Below, piece after piece: positions 50,329-58,789 of a stretch of DNA of 64,000 bases. Made by a program: the position numbers and the translations under genes. The notes under the pieces were generated by a model. The model searched no databases. It was not told where the DNA came from and saw only the letters and a program-made list of their open reading frames with translations. Source of the DNA: DASZKW01 sp035552775 (GTDB taxonomy: Bacteria; Actinomycetota; Acidimicrobiia; Acidimicrobiales; Palsa-688); the NCBI GenBank assembly GCA_035552775.1, contig DASZKW010000083.1:26613-90612 (forward strand), written 5' to 3'. Position 1 is the stretch's first letter. Each line of letters opens with the position of its first letter.

Positions 50329-51596
50329 ACGAGCGCCCGGCCGAAGCCCTGTGCGCTGCCGCCCTCGCCGGTTTACCGGGGACCGGGCCTGCCGTCCTCG
50401 CCGCCATTCTCGCCGATTCGACCCCCGCCCAGGCGTGGCGCCGGGTCCTCGAAGGTGAGATCGTCCGTCCCTCCCGCAAGCCGCCGGCCGGGCTGGTGCC
50501 GCTCCCCTTGGCCGGTGCGGCTCGAGGTCCGGGCCAGGAAGGTGAGGGCGACCCCGGCGGCTCGCGTGACGGCGGGGACGACGGCGCCGGTGACGGTGAG
50601 GGGTGGCAGGCCTGGGATCGGCGCCGGAGCTGGCAGGCGGAGGCGCGACGGACCGATCTGGGGTCGGTCGGGCGCCGCTTGGAGGCCGGCGGCATCGGGG
50701 TCACCTGGCCCGGCGAGGCTCACTACCCGGCCGCCCTGGCGAGCGACCCGGAGCCACCGGGCGTCCTGTTCTGGCGGGGTGACCTGAGCGCCTTGGAGCG
50801 ACCGTGCGTCGCCGTCGTCGGGACCCGGCATTGCTCGCCGGATGGGCGACAGGTCGCTTTCGAGCTCGGCCGGGACCTCGCCGACGGGGGGGTCTGCGTG
50901 GTGTCGGGTCTGGCTCTGGGGATCGACGGCGCCGCCCACCGGGGTGCGCTGGCGAGCGGTGGCGCCCCGATGGCCGGGGTGGCGGCGAGCGGGGTGGACG
51001 TGCCGTACCCTCGTCAGCACGCCGAGTTGTGGCAGCAGGTGGCGTCGCTGGGAACGCTTGTGTCCGAGACTGCCCCGGGCCGACCGGCGCAGGCGTGGCG
51101 GTTCCCGGCCCGCAACCGGGTGATCGCCGGCCTGGTGCACTTGGTGGTCGTCGTGGAGTCCCACGAAGCCGGCGGGTCGATGCTCACCGTCGATGCCGCT
51201 CTGGCCCGGGGCGTCGACGTGTGCGCCGTCCCCGGGCCCGTGCACAGCCCGGCGTCGGCGGGCACCAATCGCCTGCTGTTGGACGGGGCCGCGCCCGTCC
51301 GCCACGCCGGCGACGTCTTCGACGGGCTGGGCTTGACCACGCCTGCGCCGGGTGCGCCCGCCGTGCAGACCGGTTCGGCCGGCGGCGGCCCATCCGGGCG
51401 TGGCGCCACCCGGTTGGTAGGGCTCGAACGGGAGACCTACGACGCCGTCGGCTGGGCACCGACCGGGTTGGCCAAGATCGTCGACAGGGTGGGGGCGGAC
51501 CTCGGTGCCACCAGCGGGGCGCTGGCCCGCCTGGAGGAGCTCGGTCTGATCGATGGGGGAGGTAGCTGGTGGGTCCGGCGCTCCCGGCGGCGCTGA
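50325..51596 (+). CDS. dprA: DNA-processing protein DprA
   Basis: Single-strand DNA binder that loads RecA during transformation. Rossmann-like core: VGTRHCSPDGRQVAFELG, VVSGLALGIDGAAHRGAL, SETAPGRPAQAWRFPARNR, VVVESHEAGGSMLTVDAA, VPGPVHSPASAGTNRLL. 423 residues; a Gly/Asp-rich insertion at about 67-90 is unusual. The C-terminal 50 residues (ETYDAVGWAPTGLAKI) form the winged-helix DprA tail. GTG start coupled to comM. With comM it suggests the lineage retains uptake-linked recombination genes. Confidence 0.93.
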   Translation: MNERPAEALCAAALAGLPGTGPAVLAAILADSTPAQAWRRVLEGEIVRPSRKPPAGLVPLPLAGAARGPGQEGEGDPGGSRDGGDDGAGDGEGWQAWDRRRSWQAEARRTDLGSVGRRLEAGGIGVTWPGEAHYPAALASDPEPPGVLFWRGDLSALERPCVAVVGTRHCSPDGRQVAFELGRDLADGGVCVVSGLALGIDGAAHRGALASGGAPMAGVAASGVDVPYPRQHAELWQQVASLGTLVSETAPGRPAQAWRFPARNRVIAGLVHLVVVVESHEAGGSMLTVDAALARGVDVCAVPGPVHSPASAGTNRLLLDGAAPVRHAGDVFDGLGLTTPAPGAPAVQTGSAGGGPSGRGATRLVGLERETYDAVGWAPTGLAKIVDRVGADLGATSGALARLEELGLIDGGGSWWVRRSRRR

Positions 51597-51636
51597 CAGC
51601 CGGGACAGCTACCGGGGGCCTGGGCGGGAGAGGCGG

Positions 51637-51642
51637 TAGCCT
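51637..51642 (+). promoter_or_regulatory. Candidate leaderless -10 element for the Xer recombinase gene
   Basis: TAGCCT ends 6 nt before ATG 51649. It supports that ATG, rather than GTG 51772, as the true start. Confidence 0.42.
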
Positions 51643-51648
51643 CCAACC

Positions 51649-52656
51649 ATGGGCAGCCAGCCGCACCACGACGACAGCGGCGACGCTGGCGGCTCCGAGG
51701 TGGGCGCCCCGGAAGCTGGCGACCCGGAAGCTGTCGGCTCCGAGCTGGGCGCCCCGGAAGCTGGCGACCCGGTGTCGTCATGGTGCATCGACGAGTGGTG
51801 CCGGTCACTCACCGGCCTGTCCCAGGCGACCGTCGTTGCTTACCGGCGCGATGTCGGCGACCTTGCTCGTTGGGTGGCGCGCGGGGGGGTTACCGACCCG
51901 GGCCAGGTCTCGCGCCTGATGCTCAGGCGCTATCTCGCCAACCTCCACACCCGCGCCTACGCACGGCGGACGATGGCGCGCAAGGTGTCCTCTTTCCGGC
52001 GTTACTTCGGGTGGGCATGGCGCCACCAGCTGGTTGGCGGCGACCCGACCACCCGCCTGTCGGCGCCGGGATCAGGTAGCCGGTTGCCCCATGTGCTGGC
52101 CGCGGCGGAGATGAGCGCTCTGCTCGACGATCCACCGCTGCGGGCTCGCAGGGTGGGAGAGGCTTTGAGGCGCCGTGATGACGCAGTGCTGGAGCTCCTC
52201 TACGGCAGCGGACTGCGGGTGAGCGAGCTGTGCGGCCTGCGCGTCGGCGACGTCGACTTGCGGCACCGCAGCGTCACCGTGTGGGGGAAGGGGTCCCGCC
52301 AGCGCCAGGTCCCGGTGAGTTACGCCGCCGCCGAGGCGGTTGCCCGCTGGACCGATGCTGGGCGCGACGCGCTGTGCGGCGAGGACAGCCCCGCCGACGT
52401 GTTGTTCCTTAACCAACGCGGCCGGCCCCTTGGCCAGCGCGACGTCCGCCGCCTCCTCGACCGGCGGTCTTTGTCGCCCACCCATCCCCACGCGCTGCGT
52501 CACACCTTCGCCACCCACCTTCTCGACGGGGGCGCCGACCTGCGTGTTGTGCAGGAACTGCTCGGCCACGCCAGCCTGTCCAGCACCCAGATCTACACGC
52601 ATGTGAGCAAGGAGCGCCTACGATCCGTATACGAGAGTTCCCACCCGCGTGCCTGA
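51649..52656 (+). CDS. Tyrosine recombinase of the XerC/XerD family
   Basis: Site-specific recombinase resolving chromosome dimers at dif. Core-binding domain (about 45-135, WCIDEWCRSLTGLSQATVVAY), catalytic domain: Arg in LLYGSGLRVSELCGLR, Lys in VWGKGSRQRQVPV, HALRHTFATHLLDGGA (His-x-x-Arg), LGHASLSSTQIYTH with the nucleophile Tyr. 335 residues; XerC versus XerD not separable here. A 41-residue Gly/Asp/Pro-rich N-terminal extension contains a 45-bp duplication; start at ATG 51649 is backed by TAGCCT, GTG 51772 is the shorter option. No dif site was found in this window. Confidence 0.92.
   Translation: MGSQPHHDDSGDAGGSEVGAPEAGDPEAVGSELGAPEAGDPVSSWCIDEWCRSLTGLSQATVVAYRRDVGDLARWVARGGVTDPGQVSRLMLRRYLANLHTRAYARRTMARKVSSFRRYFGWAWRHQLVGGDPTTRLSAPGSGSRLPHVLAAAEMSALLDDPPLRARRVGEALRRRDDAVLELLYGSGLRVSELCGLRVGDVDLRHRSVTVWGKGSRQRQVPVSYAAAEAVARWTDAGRDALCGEDSPADVLFLNQRGRPLGQRDVRRLLDRRSLSPTHPHALRHTFATHLLDGGADLRVVQELLGHASLSSTQIYTHVSKERLRSVYESSHPRA
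51691..51771 (+). repeat. 45-bp in-frame duplication at the 5' end of the Xer gene
   Basis: Two copies (36 bp shared plus a 9-bp spacer) differ at one base and encode GSEVGAPEAGDP and GSELGAPEAGDP. They lie before the core-binding domain. Confidence 0.9.
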
Positions 52657-52665
52657 GGAACTTGG

Positions 52666-53502
52666 GTGACCACCGAGGACGAGGGCCGACAGGACCAGGA
52701 AGACGACTTCGCCGAGCAGGAGGCGGCCCGAGAGCGCGCCTTGGTGGCAAAGCTATGGGCCGACTACAAAAGCACCGGCGATCGAGGTCTGCGGGACCGC
52801 CTGATCGTCCAGTACTCGCCGCTGGTGAAGTACGTCGCCGGTCGTGTGTCGGTGGGACTGCCGCAGAGCATCGAGCAGGCCGATCTGGTGAGCTACGGCA
52901 TCTTTGGGCTGATCGACGCGATCGAGAAGTACGACGCCGAGCGGGGCATCAAGTTCGAGACCTACGCCATCACCCGGATCAAGGGCGCCATCATCGACGA
53001 GCTGCGGTCGATCGACTGGGTGCCCCGCTCCGTGCGGGCGAAGGCCCGGGGGGTGGAGAAGGCGTATGCCAAGCTGGAGGCGACGCTGCTGCGGACACCG
53101 ACTGATCCGGAAGTGGCGGCCGAGCTGCAGATCTCGGAGGCGGCCCTCCAACAGATCTTCACCCAGATCTCATTCGTCGGCCTGGTTGCCCTCGACGAGG
53201 TGCTGTCGGGGCACGGCGATCGCGGCGACGGCTCCACCGTGGGAGACACCCTCGCCGATCGGGGCGAAGGTCCCATGGCCGCGTTCGAGGTGGAGGAGAT
53301 GAAGCAGATTCTCGCCAGTGCCATTAACCGGTTGGGAGATCGCGAGAAGCTCGTGTTGACCCTGTACTACTACGAGGGACTGACCCTCGGCGATATCGGC
53401 CAGGTGCTCGGGGTGACGGAGAGCCGCGTGTGCCAGATCCACACCAAAGCCGTGTTCCAGCTCCGAGGGCGGATGGCCTTGCTGGAGCGAGAGACGGCCT
53501 GA
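52666..53502 (+). CDS. whiG: WhiG/FliA-type RNA polymerase sigma factor
   Basis: Sigma-28-family factor. Region 2 (about 45-110) with VKYVAGRVSVGLP, LVSYGIFGLIDAIEKYD and GIKFETYAITRIKGAIIDEL, region 3 (about 115-185) with IDWVPRSVRAKAR, region 4 (about 215-270) with LTLYYYEGLTLGDIGQVLGV and VCQIHTKAVFQLR. 278 residues, GTG start with GAGGAA 5 nt upstream. In Streptomyces WhiG controls sporulation and it sits near rpsB as here. In a non-sporulating relative it may run motility or a stress programme; no target promoter is identified. Confidence 0.92.
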   Translation: MTTEDEGRQDQEDDFAEQEAARERALVAKLWADYKSTGDRGLRDRLIVQYSPLVKYVAGRVSVGLPQSIEQADLVSYGIFGLIDAIEKYDAERGIKFETYAITRIKGAIIDELRSIDWVPRSVRAKARGVEKAYAKLEATLLRTPTDPEVAAELQISEAALQQIFTQISFVGLVALDEVLSGHGDRGDGSTVGDTLADRGEGPMAAFEVEEMKQILASAINRLGDREKLVLTLYYYEGLTLGDIGQVLGVTESRVCQIHTKAVFQLRGRMALLERETA

Positions 53503-53529
53503 GCGAGGCGCCGTCGGGCCGCTCTCGAC

Positions 53530-53535
53530 TAGCCT
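53530..53535 (+). promoter_or_regulatory. Candidate -10 element for the SpoIID-like gene
   Basis: TAGCCT lies 10 nt before ATG 53546, leaving a leader of about 4 nt. No SD is present, in line with a leaderless transcript. Confidence 0.36.
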
Positions 53536-53545
53536 CCGCCACGGT

Positions 53546-55720
53546 ATGCACCGATGGAGGGGCTTGGCGGCCGGCAGCCTGGCTGCCGCACTGATCGCCG
53601 CGATGGCAGCAGGCCCGGCGGGGGCCGTCGGCGCAGCGGTCACCAACCCCGGGGGTGCGCCCGGCGCAGCGGTCAGCGGTCCTGCGGGTGCGCCCGGTGG
53701 AGCTGTCACCAGCCCGGCGCCCGGCCCGGGTGGGTGGGTCGTCGACCGGGTGTCGTTCGAGCCGCTCACCTCCGGAGGCCAACGGTCCGGTCCGCTCGCC
53801 GTCGCCGCTCTCGGCCAGTACCGGGGGGCCATCAACGTCAATCCCACGCCCGGCGGGTTGGCGGTGGTCAACGACGTCAACATCGAGGACTACGTCCGCG
53901 GCATCAGTGAAGTCCCACCCTCATGGCCGAGCGCGGCCCTCCAGGCACAGGCCGTGGCAGCACGGACATACGCCTTGCACGACGCGCTCGACCCGGCCCC
54001 CGCCTCGCGTGCCGTCGGTGCAGACATATGCGCCAGCGAGGCCTGCCAGGTCTACGTGGGCGTCGCCCGCGACCGCGAGCCCGGCGACGCCGCCTGGCAA
54101 GCCGCGGTCGCGGCGACCGCCGGCCAGATCCTCCAGTACCAGGGCCAGCCCATCTTGGCCATGTACTCGTCCTCCAACGGCGGTCACACCGTCGCCGGCG
54201 GAGAGCCCTACCTTCCCTCTGTCCCCGATCCCGACGACCTGGCCGCCGCCCCGACCGGCGGCACTTGGCAGGTCACCGTGGCGCTGCCCGCTCTGGCCGC
54301 GGCGGTGGGCGCAACCTCTGCCATCACTGCCATCAGCACCGACACGGTGAACGGGACCGTGACCCTGCAGTTGGCTCCCCCCGCCCCCCCGTCGACCACT
54401 GTCGCCCCGCCGCCGGCGGAGACGACCACCACGGCGTCGCCGAAGCCGACTTCGCCGACCACCCGGCTGCCGGGTGGGACCTCGACGTCGCTTCCCCGGC
54501 AGGGGACCACCACGACGACGGCCGAGACGTCGACTACGTCACCCACCACGGCACCCTTGCTCGGCCTTCCCCTCGCCGCGGCCGGGCCGGTCGAGCTCAG
54601 CTTCGCCGCCCAGGACTTCGTCAACGACGTCGACGCGGCCTTGGCGTCGACGGGGGCCGGCGCATTGCCGTCGACGCGGTTCAGGGCCGCGCTCGACGCC
54701 GGCGCGGGCACGGTGACCTTCACAGGCCTGGGGCGGGGCCACGGCGTAGGGATGAGCCAGTACGGGGCGCTGGGCAAGGCGCAGCGTGGCCTGTCGGCCT
54801 CCGACATCCTCGCCGCCTACTACGGCGGCCTCCGTCCCTCCGGGGCACCGGCGGGTACTCCGGCTGACCTGCGGGTCTTGTTGAGCCAGGGCCAGGCGGC
54901 GGTGACCGTGGGCGGCGACGGCTTCGAGGTGGTGGACGGCTCGGGACACGCTCTGGCGGCCCTGGCCACGGGGGCCTGGCGGGTGGAAGCGGCACCGGGT
55001 GGTCGGGTGCGAGTCCTTGCCCCCGCCGGCCAGGGCGGCGCACTAGCGGTAACCACCCTGGGCGTCAAGCCGGCGGGCACCTCGGGACCGACCGTCGTGC
55101 GCCTGCGGCTCACGCTGCCCGCCACCGTGGCCGTTCGCGTCGATCCGGCCACGAGTACCCCTGCGCCCGCGGCCCCGGCCACCATCGCCTCGGCTGCGCC
55201 CGTGGGCGCCCCACCGGCGCCGGTGCCGCCCGGGCCGGCCGCCGACCCCGGACAGCCAGTCGTCGCCGGTCCCGGGAAGCCGGCCCTGGTGCAGGCGGGG
55301 GACGTGACGCTCGACATCCCCGGCCCCGTCACCGACGGGCGACATTCGGCCACGATCGAGCTCGACGCCGGCGGCGGCCGGACGGTGGCCGTCTCATTGG
55401 CATACCAGGTGGGTACGGCTGGCGTGGTCCCCCGCGGCTCGGCCCGCTCCGATTCCGCGCTGTCGCCAGGGCGCCGCGGCCGGTCCACGACTGCGCTCGG
55501 GGGGGCGGGACGGGCGTCAGCGAGCCGGTCTTCGCAGCCTGCGGCGACCCTCGCGTTCGCCGCCCTGCTCGCCCTCGTCGTCTCGGCCGGCGTGGTGGGA
55601 CGCGGGACGAGGCGCCGCCGCTCGCTGCTCGGACCGGCCGCTTCCCGAGCCGGCGCTGACGGGTCTCACCCCCAGCCCCATTTGGCGGACCCAGACCCGC
55701 CTGCCGGGGAGGCGAGCTGA
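53546..55720 (+). CDS. Secreted SpoIID/LytB-domain protein with C-terminal membrane segment
   Basis: Likely peptidoglycan-acting protein outside the membrane. N-terminal signal peptide (positive start, hydrophobic 9-26, Ala-rich cleavage region), then a Gly/Ala/Pro repeat. SpoIID domain: VNDVNIEDYVRGISEVP near 107, LQAQAVAARTYAL, LAMYSSSNGGHT and GRGHGVGMSQYGA near 395. A Thr/Pro/Ser linker (about 275-340) interrupts the domain. A C-terminal hydrophobic helix (about 670-690, LAFAALLALVVSAGVV) and basic tail suggest membrane anchoring. 724 residues. Follows whiG. SpoIID trims glycan strands in endospore formers; here that role is inferred. Confidence 0.85.
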   Translation: MHRWRGLAAGSLAAALIAAMAAGPAGAVGAAVTNPGGAPGAAVSGPAGAPGGAVTSPAPGPGGWVVDRVSFEPLTSGGQRSGPLAVAALGQYRGAINVNPTPGGLAVVNDVNIEDYVRGISEVPPSWPSAALQAQAVAARTYALHDALDPAPASRAVGADICASEACQVYVGVARDREPGDAAWQAAVAATAGQILQYQGQPILAMYSSSNGGHTVAGGEPYLPSVPDPDDLAAAPTGGTWQVTVALPALAAAVGATSAITAISTDTVNGTVTLQLAPPAPPSTTVAPPPAETTTTASPKPTSPTTRLPGGTSTSLPRQGTTTTTAETSTTSPTTAPLLGLPLAAAGPVELSFAAQDFVNDVDAALASTGAGALPSTRFRAALDAGAGTVTFTGLGRGHGVGMSQYGALGKAQRGLSASDILAAYYGGLRPSGAPAGTPADLRVLLSQGQAAVTVGGDGFEVVDGSGHALAALATGAWRVEAAPGGRVRVLAPAGQGGALAVTTLGVKPAGTSGPTVVRLRLTLPATVAVRVDPATSTPAPAAPATIASAAPVGAPPAPVPPGPAADPGQPVVAGPGKPALVQAGDVTLDIPGPVTDGRHSATIELDAGGGRTVAVSLAYQVGTAGVVPRGSARSDSALSPGRRGRSTTALGGAGRASASRSSQPAATLAFAALLALVVSAGVVGRGTRRRRSLLGPAASRAGADGSHPQPHLADPDPPAGEAS

Positions 55721-55881
55721 CCGCCCGGAGCCGGCACTGCGCTACCCTGGTGTAGCTCCCGGCAGGCGGGGGCGCAGACCACCGGGGTGTTCCCAACGGT
55801 CGTCGTTCTGAGCGCGCGTGGCGCGATCCGAACGCCGTACGCGCCCGGTTCGTTGACCAACCGATGGGAGGAGTATCAGGC
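55721..55881 (+). promoter_or_regulatory. rpsB promoter and leader region
   Basis: TACCCT at 55743 is a possible -10 with CTGACC 20 nt before it. The remaining 130 nt up to the GGGAGGAG ribosome site at 55866 has several short GC inverted repeats; an S2 autoregulatory leader is plausible, but I found no clear conserved fold. Confidence 0.35.
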
Positions 55882-56994
55882 ATGGCCGTAGTCACCATGA
55901 GGCAGCTGCTCGAGGCCGGTGTCCATTTCGGGCACCAAACCCGGCGCTGGAACCCGAAGATGAGGCGCTTCATCTTCGGTGAGCGCAACGGCATCTACAT
56001 CATCGACCTCAACCAGACCCTCGAGCGCATCGACGTCGCCTACTCGTTCGTGCGGGACCTGGTCGCCGGGGGGGGCAGCGTGCTATTCGTGGGCACCAAG
56101 AAGCAGACCCAGGACCCCGTGTCCCGCTACGCCGACCAATGCGGGATGCCTTACATCAATGAGCGGTGGCTGGGGGGGATGCTGACGAATTTCAGCACCA
56201 TCTCGGGCCGCGTCAAGAAGATGCAAGAGTACGAGCGCATGCGTGCGGCTGGCGACTTCGAGGCCATGCCCAAGAAAGAGGCGCTGATCCTGTCGCGCGA
56301 GCTCGACAAGCTGCAGCGCAACCTGGGGGGCATCAGGGGCATGGCGAAGCTTCCCGACACGGTGTTCATCATCGACACCAAGAAGGAGCACATCGCGGTC
56401 ACCGAGGCCAACAAGCTGGGCCTGCCGATCGTGGCGGTCGTCGACACCAACTGCGACCCCGACCTCATCCAGTACGTCATCCCCGGCAACGACGACGCCA
56501 TCCGCGCCGGCACCCTCATGTGTCGCATAGTCGCCGACGCCGTGGAGGAGGGACGGTTCATCGCCTCCCGGCGGGCATCGCGGGCCGGCGCAGCGGCGGC
56601 GGCGAGCGCCGGTCCCGCCGTGCTCGATCCCGAGGAGGAGGGTCGCCGGGCGCAGCAGCAGCGCGAGGCCCGCCGTCAGGCGGCGCTGCAGGCTCAAGAG
56701 CGCGAGGCCCGGTTGGCGGCAGGCCGGCGCCAGCACGACGCAGGCGAGGACCCGGCCGCCGACCAGCCCGAGCCGGCAGCGCCGGTCAGTGCAGCTCCCG
56801 AGCCGGCAGCGCCGGCCGGTGCAGCTCCCGAGACGGCAGCCGCGCCCGCCGCAGGGCTCTCCGCCGAACCCCCTGCCGGCGGCGCAGAGCCACCCGCCGA
56901 ACCCCCTGGTGCCGGAGCAGAGCCACCCGCCGAACCCCTTGTCGCCGGCGCAACCCCCGACCCGTCGGCCGGTGCAGCCCAGCAGACCCACTGA
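55882..56994 (+). CDS. rpsB: 30S ribosomal protein S2 with long C-terminal tail
   Basis: S2 core (1-230): TMRQLLEAGVHFGHQTRRWN, FIFGERNGIYIIDLNQTL, YINERWLGGMLTNFSTI, DTVFIIDTKKEHIAVTEA and IPGNDDAIRAGTLMCRIVAD. Usual S2 is 250-300 residues; here 370, with a tail of about 140 made of Glu/Arg/Gln helix then Pro/Ala/Glu repeats (PAEPP and EPAAP types). Start ATG 55882 with GGGAGGAG 8 nt upstream; an upstream ATG at 55864 lies ahead of the ribosome site and is not used. Followed by tsf. Confidence 0.96.
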   Translation: MAVVTMRQLLEAGVHFGHQTRRWNPKMRRFIFGERNGIYIIDLNQTLERIDVAYSFVRDLVAGGGSVLFVGTKKQTQDPVSRYADQCGMPYINERWLGGMLTNFSTISGRVKKMQEYERMRAAGDFEAMPKKEALILSRELDKLQRNLGGIRGMAKLPDTVFIIDTKKEHIAVTEANKLGLPIVAVVDTNCDPDLIQYVIPGNDDAIRAGTLMCRIVADAVEEGRFIASRRASRAGAAAAASAGPAVLDPEEEGRRAQQQREARRQAALQAQEREARLAAGRRQHDAGEDPAADQPEPAAPVSAAPEPAAPAGAAPETAAAPAAGLSAEPPAGGAEPPAEPPGAGAEPPAEPLVAGATPDPSAGAAQQTH

Positions 56995-57091
56995 ACCGGT
57001 GACCTGAACCAACCACACGAAGACATCACGAGCGGCCGCAGCCCTTTCGGGGCCGGCGCCGCCAGACAATGAGGAGCAGGAGAGAATCACC

Positions 57092-57973
57092 ATGGCAGAT
57101 CTCACCGCCAAGGACGGACAACCAGACGGACAACCGGACGGGCGAGCAGAGGGCAACGCAAGGGCCACCGACGTGAGGGCCACCGACGTGAAAGCCCTGC
57201 GCGACGCCACGGGTGCCGGCATGATGGACGCCAAGCGGGCCTTGGTGGAAAACGGCGGCGACATGGACGCTGCGGCCAAGTGGCTCCGCGAGCGGGGCCT
57301 CGGCAAGGCCGCCGAGCGGGCGGGGAGGGACAACGCCGAGGGCGCGGTCGCGGCTGTCGTGGACGCCCCCGTCGGTGCCGCCGCCCTGGTCCAACTCAAA
57401 TGCGAGACCGACTTCGTGGCCAAGTCTCCCGACTTCGTGAACCTCGTCAACGAGATGGCGGAGCTGGTAGCCGCCCAAGGAGAAGGAGCGACCGACGCCA
57501 AGAAGGACGCCATCGACGACCTCAAGGTGACCCTGAAGGAGAACATCGAACTCGGCGACGTCGTCCGCTTCGAGGCCGCCCCCGGGAGCGTACTCGCCCG
57601 CTATCTGCACGAGCAGTCGGGTCGGGGCACCAACGGTGTGATCATCGAGGTGGCGGGGGGCGACGAGGAGTTGGCCCACGACGTCGCCGTCCACATCGCG
57701 TTCGGCCGCCCGCGCCACCTTCGGCGCGAGGACGTGCCCAGCGAGGAGGTCGCCGACGAGCGTGCCGCGATCGAGGCCCAGACTCGCAACGAGGGCAAAC
57801 CGGAGGCGGCGATGGCGAAGATCGTGGAGGGCAAGATCAACGGTTGGTACAAGCGCATCCCCGGTGGCGTGCTTCTCGAACAGCCGTACGCCAGGGACGA
57901 CAAGCAGACCGTCGCCCAGGTCCTGGGCGACGCCACCGTGGTCCGCTTCGCCCAGGTTGCGATCGGCGGTTAG
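57092..57973 (+). CDS. tsf: Elongation factor Ts
   Basis: Nucleotide exchange factor for EF-Tu. VKALRDATGAGMMDAKRALVE motif, KCETDFVAKSPDFVNLVNEMA, and GKINGWYKRIPGGVLLEQPY. 293 residues; an N-terminal extension of about 30 residues is made of small repeats. SD AGGAG precedes ATG 57092. Co-transcribed with rpsB and probably pyrH. Confidence 0.97.
   Translation: MADLTAKDGQPDGQPDGRAEGNARATDVRATDVKALRDATGAGMMDAKRALVENGGDMDAAAKWLRERGLGKAAERAGRDNAEGAVAAVVDAPVGAAALVQLKCETDFVAKSPDFVNLVNEMAELVAAQGEGATDAKKDAIDDLKVTLKENIELGDVVRFEAAPGSVLARYLHEQSGRGTNGVIIEVAGGDEELAHDVAVHIAFGRPRHLRREDVPSEEVADERAAIEAQTRNEGKPEAAMAKIVEGKINGWYKRIPGGVLLEQPYARDDKQTVAQVLGDATVVRFAQVAIGG
57113..57190 (+). repeat. Short in-frame tandem repeats at the 5' end of tsf
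   Basis: A 12-bp unit GACGGACAACCA is repeated 2.5 times from 57113, and AGGGCCACCGACGTG occurs twice, back to back and identical, at 57161-57190. They encode the DGQP and RATDV duplications before the conserved EF-Ts N-terminus. Confidence 0.9.
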
Positions 57974-57982
57974 GCACCGCCC

Positions 57983-58789
57983 GTGGATCAAGTCGCAGAT
58001 GGACCTCCCGCCGGCAGCGCGACCGGGGCTGGCGCCGACCAGTCCGGTGGGGCGCCCGGTGGCCGCTCGAGGGGTCCGTGGGGGCGGGTGGTACTGAAGC
58101 TTTCCGGCGAGGCGTTCGCAAGCGAGTCAGCAGACGAGACGATCGACGGCAAGGTCGTGGACCGCGTGGCCCAGGAGGTGGCCGAGGTTCGCTCCGAGCT
58201 CGGTACCGAGATCGCCGTGGTGGTGGGCGGGGGAAACATCTGGAGGGGTGCCACCGGGTCGGCGGCGGGCATGGACAGGGCGAACGCCGACTACATGGGG
58301 ATGCTGGCGACGGTGATCAACGGATTGGCCCTCCAAGATGCCCTCGAGCGGCTCGGCCAACCGACGCGTGTGCAGACGGCCATCGGGATGTCCCAGATAG
58401 CCGAGCCTTACATCCGCCGCCGGGCCATGCGCCACCTGGAGAAGGGCCGGGTGGTGGTCTTCGCGGCCGGGACGGGCAACCCGTTCTTCACCACCGACAC
58501 CGCCGGCGCCTTGCGGGCGGTGGAGATAGAAGCCGACGTGCTTCTCAAAGGCACCCACGCCGGTACCGACGGCATCTACGACGACGACCCGCGCACCAAC
58601 CCGGCTGCCCGTCGCTTGGAGCAGGTGAGCTTCGACGACTACCTGGCGAAGGGCCTCCGGGCCCTGGATCTGACCGCCATCACGCTGTGCAAGGAGAACT
58701 CCCTGCCGGTGTTCTATTTCGGCATCATGGAACCCGGAAACCTGCGCCGCGCACTTCGAGGGGACGGGATCGGTACGCTGATCCGGTAA
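57983..58789 (+). CDS. pyrH: UMP kinase
   Basis: Amino-acid-kinase-fold enzyme converting UMP to UDP. VVLKLSGEAFA, VVVGGGNIWRG, ANADYMGMLATVINGLALQ, VVVFAAGTGNPFFTTDTA and LKGTHAGTDGIYDDDP are the family motifs. The first 34 residues are a Gly/Ala/Pro extension. 268 residues from GTG 57983. Stop and frr start overlap as TAATG. Confidence 0.96.
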   Translation: MDQVADGPPAGSATGAGADQSGGAPGGRSRGPWGRVVLKLSGEAFASESADETIDGKVVDRVAQEVAEVRSELGTEIAVVVGGGNIWRGATGSAAGMDRANADYMGMLATVINGLALQDALERLGQPTRVQTAIGMSQIAEPYIRRRAMRHLEKGRVVVFAAGTGNPFFTTDTAGALRAVEIEADVLLKGTHAGTDGIYDDDPRTNPAARRLEQVSFDDYLAKGLRALDLTAITLCKENSLPVFYFGIMEPGNLRRALRGDGIGTLIR

